Positions 39,234 through 47,663 of a stretch of DNA of 64,000 bases are shown here, piece by piece; position 1 is the stretch's first letter; every line of letters starts with the position of its first letter. The position numbers were made by a program, and so were the translations under genes. The notes beneath the pieces were generated by a model. That model did no database searches, was not told where the DNA came from, and was given only the letters and a program-made list of their open reading frames with translations. The DNA comes from Comamonas koreensis (GTDB taxonomy: Bacteria; Pseudomonadota; Gammaproteobacteria; Burkholderiales; Burkholderiaceae_C), in assembly GCF_014076495.1 (NCBI RefSeq), contig NZ_CP043575.1:4955001-5019000 (forward strand). The letters run 5' to 3'.

Positions 39234-41312
39234 GTGCTTGCAAATCAAGCAGCCACCGCTACAAAAACAAAGAGCCATTCCTTGTCATCCACTCTCTCTA
39301 CCTTGCGCAAGCTGCCCCACAAGCTGCGCCAGCTCAGCCGCAGCCTCTACCTGCTGGCCGCCGATCCACGCCAGTTGGGCAGCAACAGCCGCAGGCTCTG
39401 GCGCGCCTGGCGCACGGGCGGCAGCCAGATGCTCAAGCACCAGCTGCTGTCGCTGGGCCATCCCGATGCACCGACGGTGCCCGTCGCCCCTACCGATGCC
39501 TGGCAGGACTACCAGCAGCGCCTCTCTAGCGAAGTGCTGCCCGTGCTGCGCGCCGAGATTGCCGCGTTAAAGCAACCCGTCAGCATCTCCATCCTGGTGC
39601 CCACCTACAACACCGACCCGGCCATGCTCACCGCGATGGTCGACTCGGTACGCGCCCAGATCTACCCGCACTGGGAGCTGTGCATTGCCGACGATGCATC
39701 GCCCAAGCCCCATGTGCGCCAGATGCTGCAGGAGCTGGCCGCGCAAGAGCCGCGCATCAAGCTGCACCTGGGCGAGAGCAACCATGGCGTATCACACGCC
39801 AGCAACCGGGCGCTGGCCTTGGCCACGTCCCCGTTTGTGGTGCTGCTCGACCATGACGACCTGCTCCAGCCGCAGGCGATCTACCGCGTCGCGCAAAGCG
39901 TCATGGCCGATGACCCGGACATGCTGTACTCGGACGAAGTGCTGGTCAGCCCCGATGGCAAAGAGGTGCTGCAGTACTTCCACCGCCCGGCCTTCTCACC
40001 CGAATACCTGCGCAGCCACCCCTATATCGTGCACATGGTGGGCTTTCGCACGGCGCTGCTGCGCAGCCTGGGTGGCTTTGACGAGACCTTGGGCATCTCG
40101 CAGGACTACGACCTGATCCTGAGGGTCAGCGAAGCGGCCAGCCGCATCGTGCACTTGCCGGAGATCCTCTACCAATGGCGCACCCACACCGGCTCGGCCG
40201 GCCACGACAAGATGGCCCAGGTGATGAGCACCTCGACCGCCGTACTGCAGCGCCACCTGGACCGCAGCGGCGTGGCGGCGCGCTCGGCCCCCGGGGTGTC
40301 GTTCAATTTCTTTGAGACGCAGCACCAGATCGCCGATGGCCAGCGCGTGGCCATCATCATCCCGACCAAGAACTACGGCAGCCTCGTGCGCCAGTGTGTG
40401 GACAGCATCCGCGCCACCGTGCAGCATGCCGCCTATGACCTGATCGTGATCGACCATGCATCGACCGAGCAGGCCAGCCTCGACTACTTTGCGCAACTGG
40501 AGCAAGAAGGCACCGCCACCGTGCTGCGCTACCAGGGCCCCTTCAATTTCTCGGCCATCAACAACTGGGCGGTGCGCCAGCTGACCCGGCCGTATAGCCA
40601 CTACCTGTTCTGCAACAACGACATCGAGGCGCTGGAGAGCGGCTGGCTGGAGCACATGCTGTCACAGTGCCAGGACCCGAGCGTCGGCATGGTGGGCGCG
40701 CAGCTGCTCTACCCCGACCGCACGTCGATCCAGCACGCCGGTGTCTGCGTGGGGGCCTTCGGCATTGCCGAGCACTATGGCAAGTTTTTGAAGCTGCCGC
40801 CCGACCGCGTCGATATCGCCTTCATGGGCCGTTTGGTGAGCACGCGTGAGGTATCGGCCGTAACCGCTGCCTGTCTCTTGATGCGCAAGGAAACCTTTGA
40901 TGCCATCGACGGCTATGACGAAAAGCTGGCCGTGGGCTTTGGCGACGTGGACCTGTGCCTGCGCACCTTGCAGCTGGGCTGGCGCGTGCTGTACTGCCCG
41001 CAGGCCACCTTGGTACACCATGAGTCGATCACCCGGGGCAAGGCCGAAGGCTATGACCCGCACCCCGAGGACTCGGCACTGTTCGCCAGCCGCTGGCGCG
41101 ATTTTCTGGACCAGGGCGATCCGTACTTCCACCCCGCATTTGAAGTGCGCCATACCTGCTGGCTGGTGCGCACGCCCCTGCATTGTGAGGCCTCGATCAA
41201 CCGCCGGCTCTTTAGCCGCAGCGGCCTGGGCCAGCGCATGCAGCGCCTGAGCTACAGCGCCAGCGTCTCGGTGCCAATCCAGCAGGAAGACCCTACAACC
41301 GTCAACGCATGA
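39234..41312 (+). CDS. Double-domain GT2 glycosyltransferase
   Basis: A 692-residue protein with two GT2 domains: first about 116-350 (SISILVPTYNTDPAMLTAMV, LLDHDDLLQP, DEVLVSPDG, ISQDYDLILRV), second about 370-620 (VAIIIPTKNYGSLVRQCVDS, YLFCNNDIEAL, VGFGDVDLCLRTLQLGW). Such pairs make alternating linkages in O-antigen or cell-wall glycans. The start shown is GTG 39234, 16 bp after the fusion gene; a TTG at 39282 with an AAAGAG ribosome-like site is an alternative. Confidence 0.88.
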   Translation: MLANQAATATKTKSHSLSSTLSTLRKLPHKLRQLSRSLYLLAADPRQLGSNSRRLWRAWRTGGSQMLKHQLLSLGHPDAPTVPVAPTDAWQDYQQRLSSEVLPVLRAEIAALKQPVSISILVPTYNTDPAMLTAMVDSVRAQIYPHWELCIADDASPKPHVRQMLQELAAQEPRIKLHLGESNHGVSHASNRALALATSPFVVLLDHDDLLQPQAIYRVAQSVMADDPDMLYSDEVLVSPDGKEVLQYFHRPAFSPEYLRSHPYIVHMVGFRTALLRSLGGFDETLGISQDYDLILRVSEAASRIVHLPEILYQWRTHTGSAGHDKMAQVMSTSTAVLQRHLDRSGVAARSAPGVSFNFFETQHQIADGQRVAIIIPTKNYGSLVRQCVDSIRATVQHAAYDLIVIDHASTEQASLDYFAQLEQEGTATVLRYQGPFNFSAINNWAVRQLTRPYSHYLFCNNDIEALESGWLEHMLSQCQDPSVGMVGAQLLYPDRTSIQHAGVCVGAFGIAEHYGKFLKLPPDRVDIAFMGRLVSTREVSAVTAACLLMRKETFDAIDGYDEKLAVGFGDVDLCLRTLQLGWRVLYCPQATLVHHESITRGKAEGYDPHPEDSALFASRWRDFLDQGDPYFHPAFEVRHTCWLVRTPLHCEASINRRLFSRSGLGQRMQRLSYSASVSVPIQQEDPTTVNA

Positions 41313-41320
41313 CCCTCATG

Positions 41321-41435
41321 CTCGCTACAAGGCGAGGTAAGGCTCCGGTAGGCTGTTAAGCCAAACAGGTCCGGGAGACTGTGGGTATCCCACATCGTAT
41401 TTCGCCATATAAAATCCCCACTGTTTGGAGCAGTG
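41321..41435. other. Structured non-coding region with nested inverted repeats
   Basis: Between the GT2 stop and the 3' end of the secreted-protein gene lie several inverted repeats: CTCG/CGAG (41321-41336), GGCT-GTTA-AGCC (41351-41362) inside CTCCGG/CCGGGAG (41343-41377), TGTGGG-TAT-CCCACA (41380-41394), and CCAAACAG (41361-41368) with CTGTTTGG (41421-41428). They could be a compound terminator between converging transcripts, a small RNA or a remnant of mobile DNA. No gene is seen in 41313-41486. Confidence 0.4.
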
Positions 41436-41486
41436 TCCAAGCAGTGAGGTGACGTTTAATGAGATGGTTTTGAAGGCGAACTCAAC

Positions 41487-42236
41487 TCAGTTTTTACGGA
41501 TTTCCCATTCCCATCCATTTGCACCGGTTCCGCCAGGCTGGCGGCAAATATAAGAAGATCTGCTATTGCTGGCTACGGTCCATCCTGTCGGAACAGGCCC
41601 AGCACATGTTGTCATGATTGTGCCTCGCCTGAATGCCGGAAATACATTGAAATTTCTGTACTTCATATAAGTCTGCACTCCGAAGGAATTTGGTGGTGGA
41701 CAGTTTGCGGATGGTGGAGGGCTGCCACCCCATGCGATCGCAGCCCAACCTGGTCCAGGCCGTTGGATATTGCAACCCTCAACAACCACATATGGTGGAC
41801 TGGGTGGCGGTGGTGGGGGTGGAGGAGGTGGTGGCGGAGGCGGAGGAGGCGGCGGATTCCCAAACTGGACATTCCTCACTGGTGAGCCTGAGACTTCGAA
41901 GTGAGATCCATCTGCGCGAATAAAATACAAATTAATATCGTATCTTCTGCCATCTAGCTTGCTCGCATCATAGATAAAGTCGCCTCCGAATCCATGATTC
42001 CCATTGCCGCCGCAGAGATTTGCCACGGCTTGTTCTCGCGGATGGTTCGCTTCAAGCACCCCTAAGAAGAGGCCATCTGCTCGGTACGCGTGAATCACTC
42101 CTTGGTAGTTTGGCAGCTCCGAGGTGCATGCCCAACCCCAAGATGCCCTTGCATCGGCATGGTCCACAGATCCTGCATCCGCAGCATTTGCAGCCGCTGC
42201 ACTAAATAGTGCTGTAAGCGCTACTAAATTTCTCAT
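41487..42236 (-). CDS. Secreted two-domain protein with 18-proline linker
   Basis: A 249-residue protein of unknown function. A signal peptide (residues 1 to about 19, ending ANA-A) is followed by a first domain (about 30-126) with WGWACTSELPNYQGVIHAY, CGGNGNHGFGGDF and INLYFIRADGSHF, resembling HGF-containing beta-sandwich modules of secreted proteins. Residues 128-145 are 18 consecutive prolines, encoded by a mix of codons. The C-terminal domain (about 153-249) has four cysteines (155, 179, 211, 231) and several tryptophans. GGAGGGA precedes the ATG. Base composition is clearly lower in GC than the flanking glycosyltransferases, a sign of transfer. It may bind the surface glycan or cell wall. 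Confidence 0.75.
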   Translation of the reverse strand: MRNLVALTALFSAAAANAADAGSVDHADARASWGWACTSELPNYQGVIHAYRADGLFLGVLEANHPREQAVANLCGGNGNHGFGGDFIYDASKLDGRRYDINLYFIRADGSHFEVSGSPVRNVQFGNPPPPPPPPPPPPPPPPPPSPPYVVVEGCNIQRPGPGWAAIAWGGSPPPSANCPPPNSFGVQTYMKYRNFNVFPAFRRGTIMTTCAGPVPTGWTVASNSRSSYICRQPGGTGANGWEWEIRKN

Positions 42237-42530
42237 AGCTATCCCTCCATGAGCGAATGAAAATTCGTCTTTACATAGATTAATGCTATTAGATAATACC
42301 TACTCGAACCTTACAAAACCTTGTGGAATTGTCACGAGATGCTGCTAGATTGCACGCATAGCGCAGCGGTTGCATTGGCTAGGCAACAGATCAGTTCTAA
42401 CCCGCTCTAGGTGTGATGTTTCAATAGCTTGTTCAACGGGACCGGTCTGGGTATGGGGGATGCCCACGTATCTAGACTTGGCGTAAACAACGTATGGCAA
42501 ATCTACACCTAGTGGGCGGCAGGCTGGCGA
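42237..42530. other. AT-rich spacer with inverted repeats
   Basis: No gene is seen in this 294-bp stretch. CTAGGTGT (42407-42414) recurs inverted as ACACCTAG (42505-42512); between them TGGGTAT-GGGGG-ATGCCCA can form a hairpin. CGAAT-GAAA-ATTCG (42254-42267) lies just upstream of the secreted-protein ribosome site. The promoter of that gene must lie here; its -10 and -35 are not clear. Confidence 0.4.
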
Positions 42531-43415
42531 TCAAGCGGGGCGCTGCAGTAGCAAAAAGATCTCGTTGTTGGTCAACACCTCACGCGGGTACTGCGCCAGC
42601 AAGGCCTCGGGCACGGGCCCCGGTTCATAGTGGCGGCGCTCCTCGCGCGCCACCGTAAAGCCCGCCTCCTGGGCCAGCGCTACCAGTTCATCGGCGGTCA
42701 GGCGGTTGAGCTCCTGGTATTCCTTGAACACAAAGCGCTTGTAGCCCTCCGGCCCAAAATCGGCAAAGCCAAAGTCCACCTCATCGGGGCTGAGTTCGCC
42801 GTCGTAGGCTTCAATGACCTTCCAGAGCGCATCTTCGTCCACCAGCAAGTGGTGCCAAGCCACATCGTCATAGCGGCGCAGGTGTGAGCCAAAGGCCGAG
42901 TAGAACAGCGGCTCGATCTGCAAGAAGAAATGCCCGCCCGGCTTGAGGCAGGCCAGCAGGTCTTTCAAGATGGGCAGCAGCTGGTCGCGCTGCACATGCT
43001 CAAAGGTCGACCAGCTCATGATGCCGTCGTAGAGCGGCGCCTGGCCCGCCAGCGGCGCGCTGGGCGTGATGGTCTGAAAACTCAGCGCCGCCGGAATGCG
43101 TTGCATGCCCAGTTGATCCTGCGCAATGCGGGGCAGCTTGGCGTATTCCTGGCGTACATCGATGCCGTGGATGGCGCCCGCGCCATGGCGCAGCACCAAG
43201 GCCAGATCGGTGATGCCATCGCCGCAGCCAAACTGCAGCAGGCGGGCCGCACTCAGATCCATCACCGGGCTGAGCCACTGTGCCACCACATCGGATGCGT
43301 AGTGGAAGTGGGAGCGGAACCACTCGTCGGTAATTCGGCTATCGTCAAAGTCAGGCAAGCCCAACCGCTTTTCACGCAATTGCGCCAGGCGGCGCATACG
43401 GCTTCCGCGGTTCAT
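42531..43415 (-). CDS. SAM-dependent methyltransferase in polysaccharide locus
   Basis: A 294-residue class I methyltransferase: SAM site LLQFGCGDGITDLALVL, post-I acidic region IHGIDVRQEY, and SFEHV-type motif WSTFEHVQRDQLL, with FFLQIEPLFYSAFGSHLRRY after it. It probably methylates a sugar or sugar nucleotide of the glycan. Its start overlaps the stop of the next methyltransferase by four bases (ATGA), so both are one operon with wzm and wzt. Confidence 0.82.
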   Translation of the reverse strand: MNRGSRMRRLAQLREKRLGLPDFDDSRITDEWFRSHFHYASDVVAQWLSPVMDLSAARLLQFGCGDGITDLALVLRHGAGAIHGIDVRQEYAKLPRIAQDQLGMQRIPAALSFQTITPSAPLAGQAPLYDGIMSWSTFEHVQRDQLLPILKDLLACLKPGGHFFLQIEPLFYSAFGSHLRRYDDVAWHHLLVDEDALWKVIEAYDGELSPDEVDFGFADFGPEGYKRFVFKEYQELNRLTADELVALAQEAGFTVAREERRHYEPGPVPEALLAQYPREVLTNNEIFLLLQRPA

Positions 43416-44308
43416 GATGGCTTTCGCAGCACGTACACATCCTGGTGGTTCCAGAACTGCACGGGCGAGAAATACTCGAGCTTGTCGGCGCCCACGGTCT
43501 CGGCAATGCGGGCGCGCACAAAGGCTTCGGTCGTAAAGGCCGTGCCGTACTCGTTCGGGTCGATCGCGTTTGACTCGCTCGACGGCGCAAAGAAAAATCC
43601 CTCGTCGTCGAGCGGCACGCTGTCAAACCGCGCCGCCTTGATACCGTGCGTGCTGAACACCAGAATGCCTCCCGGCGCCACCACGCTGTACAACACCTGC
43701 AGCCAGCGGCCCCAGGTGCTGCGCGGCAGGTGGCTGAACAGCGACAGCACAAAGACCGTGTCGTACTGGCGCGGCGCCACCAACTGCTCAGGGACGCTGG
43801 CCGAGACAAAGCCCTGCACGCCAAAGGTGCGCTGCGCGAAGTCCACCGCATCGGGCACCACATCCGACACCGTCACCTTGTCCGGCCCCAGCAGATGGGC
43901 CAGATGGCGGGTAAAGCGGCCATGGCCGCTGGCAAACTCCAGAAAATGCTGGCTCTGCACCAACGGCTGGCCGACCCGCTCCATCACCGTCATCAGCTCG
44001 GCCAAGGTACGCCAGCCATCGGCCAGGTAATCGCGCAGCGGGTTGCTGCTGCTGGCGTGGCCGGCAAAGAAGCCAAAAATATCATCGGCCGAGGAAATCG
44101 TGCAGTCAAGGCCGAAGATGTTGCGGAATGAGCCGGTCAGCCCGTGCTGCTCGATCAGCGCATGCGCTGCCAGCATTGTGTCTTTTTCGGCACGGGCGCG
44201 CAGCAGCAGGCCCGAGGCCGCTTCAAAATTGCCATGTGCCAGCATCAGCTGTGCATCGGCCAGCAGCTGCTGGCCCTGACTGGTCGCAGAAGGAGAATTC
44301 GTGGTCAT
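43412..44308 (-). CDS. SAM-dependent methyltransferase in polysaccharide locus
   Basis: A 298-residue protein with a helical N-terminal region (about 1-100) and a class I methyltransferase domain: FLEFASGHGRFTRHLAHLLG as SAM site, VTVSDVVPDAVDFAQ, and VFVLSLFSHLP. The C-terminal end reads FWNHQDVYVL. It lies 86 bp after wzt. Methylation of the chain end or of a backbone sugar is the likely role given the locus; the acceptor is unknown. Confidence 0.8.
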   Translation of the reverse strand: MTTNSPSATSQGQQLLADAQLMLAHGNFEAASGLLLRARAEKDTMLAAHALIEQHGLTGSFRNIFGLDCTISSADDIFGFFAGHASSSNPLRDYLADGWRTLAELMTVMERVGQPLVQSQHFLEFASGHGRFTRHLAHLLGPDKVTVSDVVPDAVDFAQRTFGVQGFVSASVPEQLVAPRQYDTVFVLSLFSHLPRSTWGRWLQVLYSVVAPGGILVFSTHGIKAARFDSVPLDDEGFFFAPSSESNAIDPNEYGTAFTTEAFVRARIAETVGADKLEYFSPVQFWNHQDVYVLRKPS

Positions 44309-44394
44309 AAATCTGGGGGCGATGAGCGCGCCAGCGCGGATGCCGGCGCTCTCGTTGGCTGGGGTTCAAGCCGCACGCGCAGTTGCACGCAGCC

Positions 44395-45717
44395 TCAGCC
44401 CCAGTGGTGGGGCAATCGTACCAGTCCAGGCAGCGGCTTGGGGTAGATAAAGCGGAAGACGGTGTATTGGAACCATTGGTCGTAGACCGCCAGGCCCGAG
44501 CCATCGAACAAAAAGGCGCTGACCACATAGTCACCGCTGTGCAAGGGCAGATCCGGAAAGCTCAGCACCGATTGCCAGCTACCATCGGCCAACTGCACGG
44601 GCACAGCGTCTTCCTCATGCGTCGCCAGGCAGGCAATGCCTACGCCCTTGTTCTGCTCGATCATGAAGCCAATATTGGGCTGCTCGGCGCCATTGCCGCG
44701 CGCCTTGATCGTGACGACCAGGTCCTGCCCTTGCAGCACCGGGGGATCGCCCGGGCCCAGGTTCGCAATATCGACCGACAGAATGCAGGCGTTGCCTGCC
44801 TCTTCGGACTTGGGCTGCGATGGCGGCTGTACCGCATATGGCGTATCCAGCGGGTCGATGGGCTCTGTAGCGACGGCTGCGGCGGCCACATCGGCCAGCG
44901 CATCCGGCACCGCAGCTGCCGCATCATCGCCCCACTGCAACTGGTCCTTTTCCTCCCGCTTTTGGCGGGTGCGCACATCGTAGGCAGCCAGCACCGCTTC
45001 GGTCTCGCCAAACATCTGCACCTGGCCCTGCTCCAGCCACAGTGCGGCATCGCAGAGATGGCGAATATGGTAGGGGCTGTGCGAGCAAAAGAGGATGGTG
45101 CAGCCCTTTTGGCGAAAGTCCAGAATGCGCTCGATGCATTTTTTCTGAAAGCTCTGGTCACCCACGGCCAGCGCCTCATCGACGATCAGCACATCGGGCT
45201 GCACGGCAGTGACCAGCGCAAAGGCCAGGCGCACATTCATGCCGGAGGAATAGGTTTTGACGGGCCGGTCGATCGCATCCTGCAGCTCCGAGAATGCAAT
45301 GATCTCGGGTTCGAGCTTGCGCATCTCCTCCTGGCCGATGCCAATCAGGCTGCCGGCAAAATACAGGTTGTCGCGGCCGCTGAAATCGGGATGAAAGCCA
45401 GCGCCCAACTCCAGAATGGCGGTGATGCGGCCCGAGCGCTCAATGGAACCTGTAGACGGCTGCATGGTGCCGGCCAGCAGCTTGAGCAGCGAGCTTTTGC
45501 CCGCGCCGTTGTCGCCCACCACGCCAATGCACTGGCCGCGCCCCAGACTGAAGCTGACATCGCGCAGCGCCCAGTGGCTGCGGTGCATGGCCCGGCCCGT
45601 CAGCAGCGCCTTGACGCGCTGGCGCGGTGAGTCGTAGAGCTTGTATTCCTTGCCCAGATTCTTGACCACCAGCACCGCAGGAGCCTCTTGCGTCTTTGCC
45701 ATCTGCACGCCCGTCAT
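44395..45717 (-). CDS. wzt: Wzt-type ABC transporter ATPase with glycan-binding C-terminus
   Basis: A 440-residue ATPase of a polysaccharide exporter. Walker A GDNGAGKSSLLKLL (about 66-79), signature YSSGMNVRLAFALV and Walker B VLIVDEALAVGD are present. Residues about 280-440 form a Wzt-like beta-sandwich domain (LSVDIANLGPGDPPVLQGQDL, VPVQLADGSWQSVLSFPDLPL), which in O9a/O8-type systems recognises the modified chain end. The ATG overlaps the wzm stop (ATGA). Confidence 0.92.
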   Translation of the reverse strand: MTGVQMAKTQEAPAVLVVKNLGKEYKLYDSPRQRVKALLTGRAMHRSHWALRDVSFSLGRGQCIGVVGDNGAGKSSLLKLLAGTMQPSTGSIERSGRITAILELGAGFHPDFSGRDNLYFAGSLIGIGQEEMRKLEPEIIAFSELQDAIDRPVKTYSSGMNVRLAFALVTAVQPDVLIVDEALAVGDQSFQKKCIERILDFRQKGCTILFCSHSPYHIRHLCDAALWLEQGQVQMFGETEAVLAAYDVRTRQKREEKDQLQWGDDAAAAVPDALADVAAAAVATEPIDPLDTPYAVQPPSQPKSEEAGNACILSVDIANLGPGDPPVLQGQDLVVTIKARGNGAEQPNIGFMIEQNKGVGIACLATHEEDAVPVQLADGSWQSVLSFPDLPLHSGDYVVSAFLFDGSGLAVYDQWFQYTVFRFIYPKPLPGLVRLPHHWG

Positions 45718-46514
45718 AGCCAGTCCACCAGCTGGTCACGGCTGCGCCGCACCAGCACATTCACCACCACGGCAAGCAGTGCAATCCACACCGCGCTCAC
45801 CACCCAGACCTGCATTTCCGGCCACTGGCCTTGCAACAGTGCCGACTGGTAGCCCATCACATAGGACGCCATCGGGTTAAGCCACAGCAGCCAGCGCCAG
45901 CCCTGCGGAAACATCGTAATCGGAAACAGGATGGGGGTCAGGTAGATACCCACCGACAATGCAAAACCCACCAGCTGCACGGTGTCGCGCAGGGCGGCGG
46001 CAAAGATCGCCAGCGCATAGGACAGCAGCAAGGTCATCAGCAGCTGCATCGCCATCAGCGGCAGCAAGGCAAGCACCCCCCACTGCAGATGGTGCACGGG
46101 GATATAGCACAGCGCCAGCAGCAGCATCAGCGGCCCGAAGATCCAGGAGCTGGCCAGCACCGAGCGCACCGGGAACAGCACCGGTGGCAGCGGATTCTTC
46201 TGCAGGATGGAGCCCGCCTCCAGCAAGCTGCCCATGCCCCGCGAGACCGCATCGCAAAACGCCATCCAGGGCAGCGCGCCCACAATCAGGAAGGTGCCCA
46301 CCGCATGGCTGGATGCACCCTCTCCCAGCCGCATCGCGAACACGATGTCGAACACCAGGTAGTAGGCCGCCACGGACAGCAGCGGCTGCAGATAGGGCCA
46401 GATGACGCCCAGCGCGGTGCCGGCATGGCGTGCCGCTACCTCGCGGCGTGTCATCACGCCGATCAGCGCGCGGGCGTTCCAGACCTCTTGGATACTGTGC
46501 AGAAAGGTGCGCAT
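45714..46514 (-). CDS. wzm: Wzm-type ABC transporter permease
   Basis: About 266 residues, six membrane helices, ABC-2 type polysaccharide exporter family: ARHAGTALGVIWPYLQPLLSVAAYYLVF near the N-terminus, then GVLALLPLMAMQLLMTLLL and YLTPILFPITMFP. With Wzt it moves the undecaprenyl-linked glycan to the periplasm. I chose ATG 46514 because the in-frame ATG at 46565 falls within a terminator hairpin of the upstream gene. Confidence 0.9.
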   Translation of the reverse strand: MRTFLHSIQEVWNARALIGVMTRREVAARHAGTALGVIWPYLQPLLSVAAYYLVFDIVFAMRLGEGASSHAVGTFLIVGALPWMAFCDAVSRGMGSLLEAGSILQKNPLPPVLFPVRSVLASSWIFGPLMLLLALCYIPVHHLQWGVLALLPLMAMQLLMTLLLSYALAIFAAALRDTVQLVGFALSVGIYLTPILFPITMFPQGWRWLLWLNPMASYVMGYQSALLQGQWPEMQVWVVSAVWIALLAVVVNVLVRRSRDQLVDWL

Positions 46515-46547
46515 CAAAGTTCGATATTGAAAGACAAAGCGCCCATG

Positions 46548-46580
46548 AAAAAAGGAGAAGGCCATTTCAGCCTCCTCCTT
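46548..46580 (-). terminator. Rho-independent terminator after the PpiC gene
   Basis: On the minus strand AAGGAGGAGGC, a TGAAAT loop and GCCTTCTCCTT form a stem with one mismatch, ending in TTTTTT. It separates the isomerase transcript from the wzm-wzt operon. Confidence 0.85.
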
Positions 46581-46603
46581 GCCCCATCGGCAGTGACTAG
46601 CGA

Positions 46604-47497
46604 TTATTTTGCCTTATATTGCGCCAAGAACGCTTCCAAGGCTTTTTCATCAAACTTGGCCTTGCTGGTGACCTTCTCGACTTCGGCCTCGCGCGCAGCC
46701 TGCAAGGCCTTTTGCGTGAATTGCTTCTCCAGTTCAGGGCGCGCTTCTTCAAAGGTCTTCTGCACCGCGGGCTTGCGCTCGATGAACTTGATCACATGGT
46801 AGCCAAACTGGCTCTCCACCACAGGAGCGAACTCGCCGGGCTTGCTCAGCGCAAAGCCGGCCTTCTCAAACTCGGGCACCATCCGGCCACGGGCGATGAA
46901 CCCCAGATCACCGCCACGTGCAGCGCTGCCAGGGTCTTCAGAGTTGTCCTTGGCCAGCTGCGCAAAATCTGCGCCAGCCTTCGCTTCGGCCAGCAGCTTC
47001 TCTGCCTTTTGCTTGGCTGCATCCGTCTTGCCCTTGACCAGGATATGTGCCAGATGCACTTCTTCAGGCGTCGCCATGCTGTCCTTGTTAGCAGCGTAGT
47101 GCGCCTTGATCTGCGCCTCGATCAACTTCGGATCAGGCGCGTGTTGGGCATTGAATTTGGCCAGATAGGCATCCGAGATCACCTTGTCCGCAGCGATGCG
47201 CGCGGCGGCGGCCACCTGGGGGTCATCTGCCACACCCACAGAGCGCGCATGGGCTGCCATGGCACGGCGGACAAAGAGAGCATGCACCATCTGCTGCACG
47301 CCATCCTTGTTGGCCAAAAATGAATCACGCATCTCTGCTGGCAAGCGCTGTGCTTCCGCCTGGATGTCAACCACCTTCACCTCAGCGCCGGGCACGCCCG
47401 ATACCAGCACAGGGCTGTCGCTGGAGGCCGCCGAGGCCGTCATGGCCAACACACTCAACACGATGCCCACAGGGGCAAAAAACATACGGTTACGCAT
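46604..47497 (-). CDS. PpiC/parvulin-type periplasmic peptidyl-prolyl isomerase
   Basis: A 297-residue secreted protein: signal peptide (about 1-25), a SurA-like helical N-domain (about 30-140), and a parvulin domain (about 145-245: HLAHILVKGKTDAAKQKAEKLL, DPGSAARGGDLGFIARGRMVPEFE, SQFGYHVIKFIERK). A Lys/Ala-rich tail follows. It folds outer-membrane or surface proteins. It lies downstream of the cell-surface protein gene but is separated from it by a terminator. Confidence 0.92.
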   Translation of the reverse strand: MRNRMFFAPVGIVLSVLAMTASAASSDSPVLVSGVPGAEVKVVDIQAEAQRLPAEMRDSFLANKDGVQQMVHALFVRRAMAAHARSVGVADDPQVAAAARIAADKVISDAYLAKFNAQHAPDPKLIEAQIKAHYAANKDSMATPEEVHLAHILVKGKTDAAKQKAEKLLAEAKAGADFAQLAKDNSEDPGSAARGGDLGFIARGRMVPEFEKAGFALSKPGEFAPVVESQFGYHVIKFIERKPAVQKTFEEARPELEKQFTQKALQAAREAEVEKVTSKAKFDEKALEAFLAQYKAK

Positions 47498-47583
47498 TCA
47501 CAGTCCTACTGGCAAAAGAAGCAGCATAACAAATCAAGCTGGATCTCGCTGTGCTCTGGATGGGACAAATATTCCAAAAATGT

Positions 47584-47613
47584 AAAAAGGGCAGAGATTG
47601 CTCTCTGCCCTTT
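47584..47613 (-). terminator. Rho-independent terminator after cell-surface protein gene
   Basis: AAAGGGCAGAGA (47586-47597) and TCTCTGCCCTTT (47602-47613) form a perfect 12-bp stem with a 4-base loop, followed on the minus strand by a T-run. Confidence 0.92.
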
Positions 47614-47663
47614 GGCTGATTCTCTCAGTACTTCAAACTTAGGCCTTACGGCCAAAGGGTGAA

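Noticed and set aside
41336..41378. Resemblance to the JUMPstart element of polysaccharide operons (GGCTCCGGTAGGCTGT...AAGCC)
   Set aside because: The ops core GGCGGTAG is missing, and the element lies downstream of genes on the plus strand rather than before an operon.
41321..41378. Possible c-di-GMP-type riboswitch because of CTCCGGTAGGC and paired arms
   Set aside because: Order and spacing of the conserved GEMM parts do not match and no gene follows on that strand.
41252..41440. A 62-codon minus-strand frame ending in the double GT2 gene
   Set aside because: It overlaps an established coding region, has no ribosome site or recognisable similarity.
41355..41485. Integron attC-like core sites GTTAAGC and ACTCAAC around the end of the secreted-protein gene
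   Set aside because: The core sites are in the wrong order and orientation for an attC, and no integrase or other cassette is present.
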